Shown here: positions 1 to 5,651 of the stretch, one piece after another
Layout: each line of letters starts with the position of its first letter
Position numbering within the stretch: position 1 is the first letter of the stretch
Assembly: GCA_021799325.1 (NCBI GenBank)
Contig: JAJZAS010000019.1
Span: 1 to 11,932, forward strand
Length of the DNA stretch: 11,932 nucleotides
Reading direction: 5' to 3'
DNA from: Bacillota bacterium
GTDB lineage: Bacteria; Bacillota; Bacilli; Alicyclobacillales; SLC66
Notes under the pieces: generated by a model
What the model was told of the DNA's origin: nothing
What the model saw: the letters and a program-made list of their open reading frames with translations, nothing else
The model's database searches: none
Translations under genes and position numbers: made by a program

Positions 1-171
1 ACGCTTGGCCCGAACGTGGTGAGCATGGTGGGTGTAGTGGATACCAATGCCCCGCTCGTTCGCACCTTCCAAATACAGCGAGGACCTGCGAGTGGCCGAT
101 CTTACGCAGTAACGATTGCCCGAAATTACCGTCTCACTTATGAGGATTTGAAGGAGCGGATCAGAGAATGA
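1..171 (+). CDS. MutS-like mismatch-repair-family ATPase, C-terminal end only
   Basis: Frame 1 is open from the left edge to a TGA at 169-171 and encodes the last 56 residues of a larger protein. The peptide contains VRTFQIQRGPASGRSYA, then IARNYRLTYEDLKERI. This resembles the end of the MutS ATPase domain (domain V), where a strand with F-x-I-x-R-G is followed by a D/S-G-R-S-Y-A turn and a helix. The next gene is a second MutS-family protein and starts inside this stop codon (ATGA overlap, 168-171), so the two are probably translated together. Paired MutS-domain proteins are seen in Bacillota, where their role in repair is not well defined. The start and Walker A motif lie outside the window, so the subfamily cannot be fixed. 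Confidence 0.72.
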   Translation, partial: TLGPNVVSMVGVVDTNAPLVRTFQIQRGPASGRSYAVTIARNYRLTYEDLKERIRE

Positions 172-1652
172 ATGTACATCTCATGTTTAAGGATCGAGAT
201 TTTGATCCCGAAGCGAAACTACCTGATCACACCTCCGAGCTGATACAAGACCTAGCTATGGAATCGTTATTTGCTGCAATGGCTGATGGAGATACATTTT
301 TACGTCAAGTAGCAGAACACGCGCTGCTCTCTCCCTTGATGGACGTTGGTGAGATACTGTACCGACAGGAGGTATTAAAAGATGCGGTGAACCATCCGAG
401 TCTCATCAGGGAAATCTATCAAATGGCGCTGGATACGATCCAGAAAGAGAAGCAGTATTATTTTGGATTTCGTTATCCTGATGCCATTTTGCACCGATCG
501 CTCGAAGTGCTGAGGCTGTTTTTGGATCGATTAAAGCTACTCATGGAAATGGTCCGGGCTCATGAATCAACATTTGAGTCAGAAGGATTTCTAACCATGA
601 TTGCCGTTTTGAAAAAGGAACTTGACGACGATTTTTTTGAAAAATCCGAGATAATATGGAAAGACTTGAATCGGAATCAGGAACTTTTGTTCAGTGCCAC
701 CCTTGGAAAAGGCAATAAAGGCGTTGACTATTTGCTTCGTCAAAAAATAAACCAACCCAAAGGCTTAGGCGGATTTTTATTTTCTCGGAAAAAAGCGGCG
801 TATTCTTTTCAAATTCATGAGCGAGACGAGAGCGGAGCGAGGGCCTTATCTGAAATGAAGAATAAAGGAATTGAAAAAGTGGCAAGTACGCTCGCCAATT
901 CCATGCAACATATGCTCCATTTTTTTATCCAGATGCGAAATGAATTGGCGTTTTTCGTTGGAGCCATTCGTCTGCATGATCAATTAAGGGCCATTGAGGC
1001 ACCGGTCGTATTTCCTGTACCGCTTGATGCAGTGACTCGAGAGCTTGATGCCGCATCACTATACGATGTGTGCTTAGCGCTCAGTCAGGGGCGCATGGTG
1101 GTTGGTAATGATGTGTCTCTGCAAGGCAAAGCACTCGTCGTCATTACCGGCGCTAATCAGGGAGGGAAAACCACTTTTCTGAGAAGTGTAGGTCTTTCGC
1201 ATTTGATGATGCAAAGCGGAATGTTTGTATCCGCCACATCGTTTTGCATGAACGTGGCAACGGGAATCTATACGCATTTTACGCGTCAGGAAGATACCAC
1301 GATGAAAAGTGGAAAATTGGATGAAGAAATGAGGCGAATGAGTGGGATCGTCGATTCGCTTCGTGTGAATTCACTTTTGCTTTGTAATGAATCATTTGCT
1401 TCGACCAATGAACGAGAGGGGTCGGAGATTGCGAAACAAATCATGCTGGCTTTAGTGGAAAAAGGGGTCCAAGTGATCTTTGTTACCCATTTTTATGAAT
1501 TTGCAAGCGACTTGTATCAGTCAAACCATCATAATGTCCTGTTCTTACGTGCGCTGCGACTTGATGATGGCAAACGAACCTACCGCATTGTCAAGGGAAG
1601 GCCGCTTCCCACCAGTTATGGCGAGGATATTTTTCGGGAAGTTTTTGGGTGA
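168..1652 (+). CDS. MutS-family DNA mismatch repair-like ATPase
   Basis: This 494-residue protein has a helical N-terminal half (about 1-310), corresponding to the MutS core/lever region, and a C-terminal ABC-type MutS ATPase domain. Walker A is GANQGGKTT at residues 328-336. The segment YTHFTRQEDTTMKSGKLDEE (about 368-387) fits the MutS signature region. The Walker B position reads LLLCNESFAST with N407-E408, where MutS normally has D-E; from memory, Asn is common in this MutS-like subgroup, so this is probably not damage. The N-terminal mismatch-recognition domain of true MutS is absent and the protein is much shorter than MutS (about 850 residues), so it should not be called mutS. The ATG start overlaps the upstream MutS-like stop. 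Partnering with that upstream protein, for example as a heterodimer, is likely but inferred. Confidence 0.85.
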   Translation: MNVHLMFKDRDFDPEAKLPDHTSELIQDLAMESLFAAMADGDTFLRQVAEHALLSPLMDVGEILYRQEVLKDAVNHPSLIREIYQMALDTIQKEKQYYFGFRYPDAILHRSLEVLRLFLDRLKLLMEMVRAHESTFESEGFLTMIAVLKKELDDDFFEKSEIIWKDLNRNQELLFSATLGKGNKGVDYLLRQKINQPKGLGGFLFSRKKAAYSFQIHERDESGARALSEMKNKGIEKVASTLANSMQHMLHFFIQMRNELAFFVGAIRLHDQLRAIEAPVVFPVPLDAVTRELDAASLYDVCLALSQGRMVVGNDVSLQGKALVVITGANQGGKTTFLRSVGLSHLMMQSGMFVSATSFCMNVATGIYTHFTRQEDTTMKSGKLDEEMRRMSGIVDSLRVNSLLLCNESFASTNEREGSEIAKQIMLALVEKGVQVIFVTHFYEFASDLYQSNHHNVLFLRALRLDDGKRTYRIVKGRPLPTSYGEDIFREVFG

Positions 1653-1680
1653 TCTCGTGAATTCCTGAGATTCTGTCACC
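1648..1680. other. Imperfect stem-loop between convergent genes
   Basis: GGTG-ATCTC (1648-1656) can pair with GAGAT (1667-1671) and, past a five-base bulge, CACC (1677-1680). It spans the 29-base gap between the convergent MutS-like and cbiA genes, where a bidirectional terminator would be expected. Neither side has a proper U-tract, so termination activity is doubtful. Confidence 0.25.
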
Positions 1681-1681
1681 T

Positions 1682-3073
1682 TCATGATCTGCCATGATGA
1701 TATTGCCAACATGATTCGATAAAACGAGTGGCTATTTGCGGGTGGGAGGCAAAGTGTAAATGAACATAACTGGCTAGTAGATTTGGCTGCTCGCAGCCTT
1801 CGTATTCTTTTTGTCCATGCGCTTCTACTGTATAGGCAAAAGGGTAGGCACTTTGATCGATGTCCATGACGGAATAGTGAAACTCATGTCCTCGTGCCTG
1901 TTCTCCCTTAGCTAAAAGTAAATTATCATTTAGTGCAGTTACCTGCGTATAGCCAAGCCGAGTGAGTTTTTTTTGCATGACGGTTTGAACAGGGATTACT
2001 GCGGTCATCGGGTATTCGTCGTGACTGGTTGTCACGATCGACTTCGTGAGATACATATAACCGCCGCATTCCGCGTAAGTGGGGAGTCCCTCTTCGATTC
2101 TCCTACGAAAGTCCATTCGATACGTCTCGTTCGCTGAAAGCTTTTGCGCAAATTCCTCAGGAAATCCTCCCCCAATGTACAAACCATCCGCATCATCGGG
2201 AATGGGTTCACCTTCAAGAGGACTGAAAAATTCCAGCATGGCCCCCTTATTTCTTAACAGATCCAAATTGTCTTCATAATAGAAACTAAAAGCCTGATCC
2301 TTGGCCACTGCTATTTTTACTTTTGGAACATGGCTATTCTTATATAACTGAGGCTCCATCACTTCCATGGGGCTGGAATTTGTTGCGATTTCCATCAGGT
2401 GATCCAAGTCAATGGTGCTTTCTATTTGGTGGGCGAGTCGATCAAAAAGCGAGCCGAATTCCCCCCTTTCTACGGCAGGAATCAGCCCTAAGTGCCGTTC
2501 TGGCAATCGAAATTCCGCTTCTTCAGGATAGTATCCCAAAAGAGGAACGTGACACGTGGCTTCAATTGCTTCTTTTAAGAGTTCAAAGTGATGCTTGCCA
2601 CCAACACGGTTGGCGATTACGCCTCGGATTGGGACATGCGGGTCTAATTGTTGAAAGCCAAGTACTAGTGCTGCGGCGCTTCTTGCCATGCTGGAGGCAT
2701 CGATCACTAGGATGACAGGAGTTTGCAACAATAAACTGATATCTGCGGCACTGCCTTCATTGGATACGGGACTGTATCCGTCATAAAGTCCCATTACGCC
2801 TTCCATGACAGCAACATCGGCATTTTTCATCCCGTGTTGAAATACTTCAAGCAGTGTGTGCTTGTCCAACATCCAACTATCCAGATTGCGAGAAGGGCGT
2901 TTCGTGACAGCTGTGTGAAAAGTGGGGTCAATAAAATCCGGTCCAGACTTAAACCCCTGTACTTGATAGCCGCGATTGACGAGTGCTTTCATCAGACCGA
3001 TGGTGATGGTGGTTTTTCCCACGCCACTGTGAGTTCCTGCGATTAACATCCTGGGAATATTCAACGTTGTCAT
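1682..3073 (-). CDS. cbiA: Cobyrinate a,c-diamide synthase (CbiA/CobB)
   Basis: This enzyme amidates the a and c side chains of cobyrinic acid (or hydrogenobyrinic acid) using glutamine and ATP in cobalamin biosynthesis. The 463 residues match the family's usual length. The N-terminal dethiobiotin-synthetase-like ATPase domain begins with a P-loop, AGTHSGVGKTT (12-22), followed by FKSGPDFIDP and VMEGVMGLYDG, both typical of CbiA/CobB. The C-terminal class-I glutamine amidotransferase-like domain has LYIGGGFPEEFA and the nucleophile Cys336 in YAECGGYMYL. It ends with SYVHLHFASHP, which holds the conserved C-terminal histidines. The start is ATG at 3073, with GGGGG about ten bases upstream. No other cobalamin gene is visible in the window and no cobalamin riboswitch is recognisable upstream, so this is a solitary copy. 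CbiA (anaerobic) versus CobB (aerobic) cannot be decided from this sequence alone. Confidence 0.93.
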   Translation of the reverse strand: MTTLNIPRMLIAGTHSGVGKTTITIGLMKALVNRGYQVQGFKSGPDFIDPTFHTAVTKRPSRNLDSWMLDKHTLLEVFQHGMKNADVAVMEGVMGLYDGYSPVSNEGSAADISLLLQTPVILVIDASSMARSAAALVLGFQQLDPHVPIRGVIANRVGGKHHFELLKEAIEATCHVPLLGYYPEEAEFRLPERHLGLIPAVERGEFGSLFDRLAHQIESTIDLDHLMEIATNSSPMEVMEPQLYKNSHVPKVKIAVAKDQAFSFYYEDNLDLLRNKGAMLEFFSPLEGEPIPDDADGLYIGGGFPEEFAQKLSANETYRMDFRRRIEEGLPTYAECGGYMYLTKSIVTTSHDEYPMTAVIPVQTVMQKKLTRLGYTQVTALNDNLLLAKGEQARGHEFHYSVMDIDQSAYPFAYTVEAHGQKEYEGCEQPNLLASYVHLHFASHPQIATRFIESCWQYHHGRS

Positions 3074-3149
3074 GTCTACATCGCCCCCATTCCTATATAG
3101 TAAACGTTTTGATGGGCAGTAGGCGAATGGATTCTTTTATCGGACTGTG

Positions 3150-3165
3150 TTTAAGAGAACTTAAA
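3150..3165. promoter_or_regulatory. Inverted repeat TTTAAG-N4-CTTAAA, candidate operator
   Basis: Six-base perfect arms with an AGAA spacer lie just upstream of the -10-like TATAAT at 3177, in the divergent region between cbiA and the SGNH hydrolase gene. The position overlaps where a -35 element would be, which suits an operator. No known regulator is assigned. Confidence 0.3.
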
Positions 3166-3176
3166 GTGTGAAGAAT

Positions 3177-3182
3177 TATAAT
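3177..3182 (+). promoter_or_regulatory. -10 element (TATAAT) of the SGNH hydrolase gene
   Basis: A perfect TATAAT lies 30 bases before the ATG at 3212. No convincing -35 sits 16-18 bases upstream; TTAAGA at 3151 is 20 bases away. The promoter may therefore need an activator or may not be sigma-A dependent. The hexamer is also part of ATAATG-TTTT-CATTAT (3178-3193), a short hairpin immediately before the SD. Confidence 0.4.
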
Positions 3183-3211
3183 GTTTTCATTATTATGAAG
3201 GAGGTGTTTTC

Positions 3212-4009
3212 ATGCGTTTTTGGATGCGCATTGGGGGAGTTGCGATTGTCGTGATCGCTGCCGCTGTTTTTATTTCAACTAATCTACGAAGTATTCAAGG
3301 ATCAAGCGGAAATCACAAAGCAATGACTGCAGCCGCGCCTAACGCAAGTGTTTATCATCCTCCAACGCTATTAAGTGTGATTAATAAGCAGCACAAGCTA
3401 ACATTCATGGCGGTGGGAGGATCAACAGCCCAAGGTTATGATGATCCTAAACTGGATGGTTACTTGAAGCGGGCACTAAGTAGTGTTTCTCATATGTTGA
3501 AAGTACCCATCACATTTGTCAACAAAGCAAAAAGCGGTAAAATCCCTTCGATGTTGGCACCAGAATTCGATCCTCTTGTTCATCAGATTAAACCCAACGT
3601 GGTGATGATTTCCTGGGGGCTTTTGAACAGTATTGCCAAAAAAGTTCCGCAGAGCATGTTTCAGCGCGTGATTGAGTCGGAAATCAAGATGTCGTTAAGA
3701 GATGGGGCCGATGTATGGGTGATTACCCCCCCAGTCACTCCTGCCACTTATGTTGGGCACGATGTGAAGGTGGAGCCGGAATTTATTAATCTTGAACTGG
3801 CTGCTGTCAAAGCGGTAAATAATCCGAACGTGCATTTTTTTAATTTGAACAGTGCGATGAAAACTTATTTGCAAGACCATCAAATGTCCTATAAACCGCT
3901 TGAATCAAACAATTGGCATATGAATGGAGCAGGTCATGAATTGGCAGGGAAAATTTTGGCTAATCATATCCTACAAAATGAGAAAGAATTGGGGTTATCT
4001 TCTTTGTGA
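3212..4009 (+). CDS. Membrane-anchored or secreted SGNH/GDSL-type hydrolase
   Basis: This 265-residue protein begins with a short basic stretch and a hydrophobic segment (about 6-24, GGVAIVVIAAAVFIS), either a signal anchor or a signal peptide. The SGNH-hydrolase blocks follow in order. Block I is AVGGSTAQG with the presumed nucleophile Ser71 (GGS instead of GDS). Block II is the Gly in AKSGK, block III is SWGLLNS (Gly and Asn) and block V is NNWHMNGAGHELAG with His236. The usual block V Asp (DxxH) is Asn233, a deviation that could weaken or alter the catalytic relay. The family removes acyl or acetyl groups from lipids or polysaccharides; an extracytoplasmic target such as the cell wall is inferred from the anchor. 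The SD GAAGGAGG lies just upstream of the ATG. Substrate unknown. Confidence 0.75.
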   Translation: MRFWMRIGGVAIVVIAAAVFISTNLRSIQGSSGNHKAMTAAAPNASVYHPPTLLSVINKQHKLTFMAVGGSTAQGYDDPKLDGYLKRALSSVSHMLKVPITFVNKAKSGKIPSMLAPEFDPLVHQIKPNVVMISWGLLNSIAKKVPQSMFQRVIESEIKMSLRDGADVWVITPPVTPATYVGHDVKVEPEFINLELAAVKAVNNPNVHFFNLNSAMKTYLQDHQMSYKPLESNNWHMNGAGHELAGKILANHILQNEKELGLSSL

Positions 4010-4168
4010 TATTGCGGTCAGCCGTGCAATAGGCGCCATTGCAATAATCAGTGCCGCATCAAAAAAAGCAAAAAAATATTGGAGCAGATAGGCACTAGCC
4101 ACATACTTCCCGCCCCATAATAAAGAAACGCCAAACAAGCGTACTAACGCACTTTTTTGATCTGACAT
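3995..4168 (-). CDS. Small hydrophobic ORF, possibly a truncated EamA/DMT-type transporter N-terminus
   Basis: A 57-residue ORF runs from ATG at 4168 to TAA at 3997-3995, overlapping the last 15 bases of the SGNH gene. The product starts MSDQKSALVRLFGVSLLWGG and continues through hydrophobic stretches (about 9-32 and 33-47), ending in basic residues (AISQRR). The LLWGGKYVAS segment resembles the first transmembrane helix of EamA/DMT-superfamily transporters (LLWGxNFV). That would make it either a remnant of a transporter or a genuine one- or two-helix membrane peptide. There is no good SD; GAAG about ten bases upstream is weak. A Fur-box-like palindrome lies 32 bases upstream of its start. 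Whether it is expressed is unknown. Confidence 0.35.
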   Translation of the reverse strand: MSDQKSALVRLFGVSLLWGGKYVASAYLLQYFFAFFDAALIIAMAPIARLTAISQRR

Positions 4169-4199
4169 GGTTCACACTTCAGCATATTGCCAAATTACT

Positions 4200-4222
4200 T
4201 CATTAATGATGATCATTAATGA
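4200..4222. promoter_or_regulatory. Fur-box-like perfect palindrome
   Basis: TCATTAATGAT, a central G, then ATCATTAATGA form a 23-bp perfect inverted repeat. The core 4202-4220 (ATTAATGAT-G-ATCATTAAT) agrees with the classical 19-bp Fur consensus (GATAATGAT-A-ATCATTATC) at 7 of 9 positions in each half. It can also be read as two copies of the self-complementary TCATTAATGA with 13-bp periodicity, as in overlapping Fur-dimer sites. It lies between the minus-strand small ORF (start 4168) and the HesB-like gene (start 4343). Iron- or other-metal-responsive control of either direction is therefore plausible but inferred. Confidence 0.55.
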
Positions 4223-4342
4223 TAAATTTAAGACTTACTTTTCGTCAGGATGTTATTTTGCTTAAAATGAGAAGTGAATTCGCTTACTGACAAGAGACGA
4301 TTTATTGGTTATGCTGGGAGCAATATGAAAGGGGATATAGTG

Positions 4343-4642
4343 ATGGATTGTAAAATCAGTGACAGCGCAGCGATGAAAATGAAGGAAATTTTATCGGAAG
4401 AAGAAGACAAGCAATTAAAATTCCGACTCTTTGTCGCTCATGCTCATGGTGATCATGCCCATTATGGCCTAGGGCTTGATTATCCAAAAGAAACAGATGA
4501 ATTAGTAACTGCAGACAATGGAGTCGAAGTGTTATTGGAAAAGGGGCAGGATTTTCTGGACGGAGTCGAGATGGATTATGATCCCTCTTCCGACGAGTGG
4601 AGTGTGCATAACCCTTCTATGGGAACTCACGAAGGCCATTAA
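4343..4642 (+). CDS. HesB/IscA-like (Fe-S biosynthesis domain) protein with His-rich loop
   Basis: A 99-residue protein with the A-type carrier/HesB fold pattern: DSAAMKMKEIL helix, KFRLFV strand, GLGLDYPKE, then DNGVEVLLEKGQDFLDGVEMDY, closely matching the IscA layout (…G-V-x-V…L-x-G-x-x-x-D-…). The cysteines that bind iron or clusters in IscA are missing. The first is replaced by a His-rich loop, AHAHGDHAHYG (His33, 35, 38, 40), and the C-terminal CxC by THEGH (His96, His99). Only Cys3 remains. Metal binding through histidines is inferred. I chose ATG 4343 because AAAGGGG sits eight bases upstream and the family domain begins there. The in-frame GTG at 4274 would add 23 residues without family similarity or a good SD. 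The gene is monocistronic, ending in a strong terminator. Confidence 0.8.
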   Translation: MDCKISDSAAMKMKEILSEEEDKQLKFRLFVAHAHGDHAHYGLGLDYPKETDELVTADNGVEVLLEKGQDFLDGVEMDYDPSSDEWSVHNPSMGTHEGH

Positions 4643-4660
4643 TTGAAATGATGAAATATG

Positions 4661-4697
4661 AAAGACTTACTGTGAGGGATACACAGTAAGTCTTTTT
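4661..4697 (+). terminator. Strong rho-independent terminator after the HesB-like gene
   Basis: AAAGACTTACTGTG (4661-4674) pairs perfectly with CACAGTAAGTCTTT (4682-4695) around a seven-base loop and runs into TTTTT ending at 4697. It starts 18 bases after the HesB-like stop. Read on the other strand the U-tract is short, so it may also weakly stop transcription coming out of the crp gene. Confidence 0.92.
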
Positions 4698-4723
4698 GAT
4701 GCGCTCCAGGGAACGTACGTTTG

Positions 4724-4758
4724 TGTCGTATAGAACAAAATTAATGTCGAATAGGACA
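4724..4758. repeat. Two 14-bp direct repeats TGTCG(T/A)ATAG(A/G)ACA, 21-bp period
   Basis: TGTCGTATAGAACA (4724-4737) and TGTCGAATAGGACA (4745-4758) differ at two positions and are exactly 21 bp apart, two helical turns. The second has the inverted form TGTC-N6-GACA; the first is TGTC-N6-AACA. A partial third echo, CGTATAG, lies at 4780-4786. Dyad 14-mers of this size are typical of dimeric Crp/Fnr-family sites, and a Crp/Fnr gene ends 63 bases away. Confidence 0.5.
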
Positions 4759-4781
4759 CAGAATTTTTCGTTTATAAGCCG

Positions 4782-4787
4782 TATAGT
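4782..4787 (+). promoter_or_regulatory. Candidate -10 box (TATAGT) pointing antisense into the crp 3' end
   Basis: TATAGT has no recognisable -35 element 16-18 bases upstream; instead the 14-bp repeats are there. If this -10 is used, +1 would be near 4794 and the repeats would be centred at about -42.5 and -63.5. That is close to the -41.5 and -61.5 positions known for Crp/Fnr activators. No ORF of useful length follows, so any transcript would be an antisense or small RNA. Confidence 0.3.
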
Positions 4788-4820
4788 AAAAGGAGTAATC
4801 TTTTATTGTTAGTAAGTGGA

Positions 4821-5570
4821 TTATAAGGGGCTTTTGTCTATATTGATCTGATATTTGTAAGTCGAGTGCCATTCCCTCGTACCTAAGGGATTGGCGTCAT
4901 TTGCAAGTTGCCTGAGTCTTAAAAGGTCGAGTAGGGTGATGGTTTTGTTGTGAATCTGTATTAAACCTTCATCTTGAAGTCCCTGGAGTGCACGGGCGGC
5001 AGACTCTCTATTTACGCCTATCATATTGGCCAAATGTTGCTGCGTGACCTTCCAGTTGATCTGTAGCCCATTTTCTGACTTAAATCCAAAATTATCATAT
5101 AATTCCAACAAAAGGTTGGCCATGCGCAGGCGACTGTCCATAAATGCGAGATAAGCAATTTTGCGATCAGCCTGTGCTAATCTTTCGCTGACATTGAAAA
5201 AAATTTTTTGCATCACAATAGGGTATTGCTGGATTAAATCTTCCAAGTCATTTTTTTTGATCATCCAAAGTATAGAGTCCTCGTAAGCAGAAACTGAGGC
5301 TAACCGGTGATGATTATAATGCATCACTTCCAGTTCACCAATCGATTCACCGGGGAATTGATGACCTACGACAATGATTTTATCGTTTTCCTGTAAAAAT
5401 ATTTGAAGAGAACCGGATTTTACAATATACATCTCTAAACCAAGGTCCCCTTGGTTAAAAACTACTTGGTTTTTGACAAAAAACCTCTCTGTAAATTTAG
5501 ATGCGACAAACTGCTCGTCAAGATTGGAAACATTTTTGAAAAATACAGACTCCAGCACTGAATTTATCAT
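4821..5570 (-). CDS. Crp/Fnr-family transcriptional regulator
   Basis: A 249-residue cytoplasmic DNA-binding regulator. The N-terminal cyclic-nucleotide-binding-like beta-roll (about 10-120) includes FNQGDLGLEMYIVKSGSLQI and a phosphate-binding-cassette-like IGELEV…HHRLASVSA, with Glu79 and Arg89 in place. CRP has Ser/Thr after the Arg, here Leu, so the ligand may not be cAMP. The dimerisation helix spans about 112-140. The winged helix-turn-helix (about 175-204) has recognition helix NRESAARAL with R188, E189 and R193, the CRP/FNR specificity positions. There are no cysteines, so an FNR-type Fe-S cluster is excluded. ATG 5570 is preferred over GTG 5576 because AGGG is spaced eight bases from ATG and only two from GTG. 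It is divergent from the cheY-like gene. Confidence 0.9.
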   Translation of the reverse strand: MINSVLESVFFKNVSNLDEQFVASKFTERFFVKNQVVFNQGDLGLEMYIVKSGSLQIFLQENDKIIVVGHQFPGESIGELEVMHYNHHRLASVSAYEDSILWMIKKNDLEDLIQQYPIVMQKIFFNVSERLAQADRKIAYLAFMDSRLRMANLLLELYDNFGFKSENGLQINWKVTQQHLANMIGVNRESAARALQGLQDEGLIQIHNKTITLLDLLRLRQLANDANPLGTREWHSTYKYQINIDKSPL

Positions 5571-5585
5571 AGACACGACCCTATT

Positions 5586-5613
5586 TTTACATTATCTGTT
5601 CACTTGCTATTTT
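5586..5613 (+). promoter_or_regulatory. Candidate extended -10 promoter of the cheY-like/hydratase operon
   Basis: TTTACA (5586-5591), a 16-base spacer and TATTTT (5608-5613) preceded by TGC (an extended -10) lie about 40 bases before the TTG start at 5652. The -35 is a five-of-six match, while the -10 is only four of six. It is face to face with the divergent crp promoter candidate. Confidence 0.38.
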
Positions 5614-5638
5614 ATCTTTCATTGCATACTTCAGACAA
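5609..5638 (-). promoter_or_regulatory. Candidate sigma-A promoter of the Crp/Fnr gene
   Basis: On the minus strand, TTGTCT (5638-5633) is followed after 18 bases by TAAAAT (5614-5609), about 40 bases before the ATG at 5570. The -35 matches four of six and the -10 five of six consensus bases. It overlaps the plus-strand promoter candidate at 5586-5613, so the two transcription units may interfere with each other. Confidence 0.4.
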
Positions 5639-5651
5639 GGAATGAGGGCCA

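Noticed and set aside
2323..2715. 130-codon plus-strand ORF inside cbiA
   Set aside because: It is wholly antisense to a strongly supported gene, has no SD, and its product shows no recognisable family pattern.
3074..3211. Cobalamin riboswitch upstream of cbiA
   Set aside because: The region is only 138 bases, shared with a divergent gene, and I see no B12-box-like conserved segment or multi-helix arrangement.
4712..4721. Palindrome AACGTACGTT
   Set aside because: A single isolated ten-base palindrome with no partner copy or gene context; likely chance.
4788..4847. SD-like AAAAGGAG followed by a possible small gene
   Set aside because: Only an ATT-start frame of 13 codons or a TTG frame of six codons follows; no credible protein.
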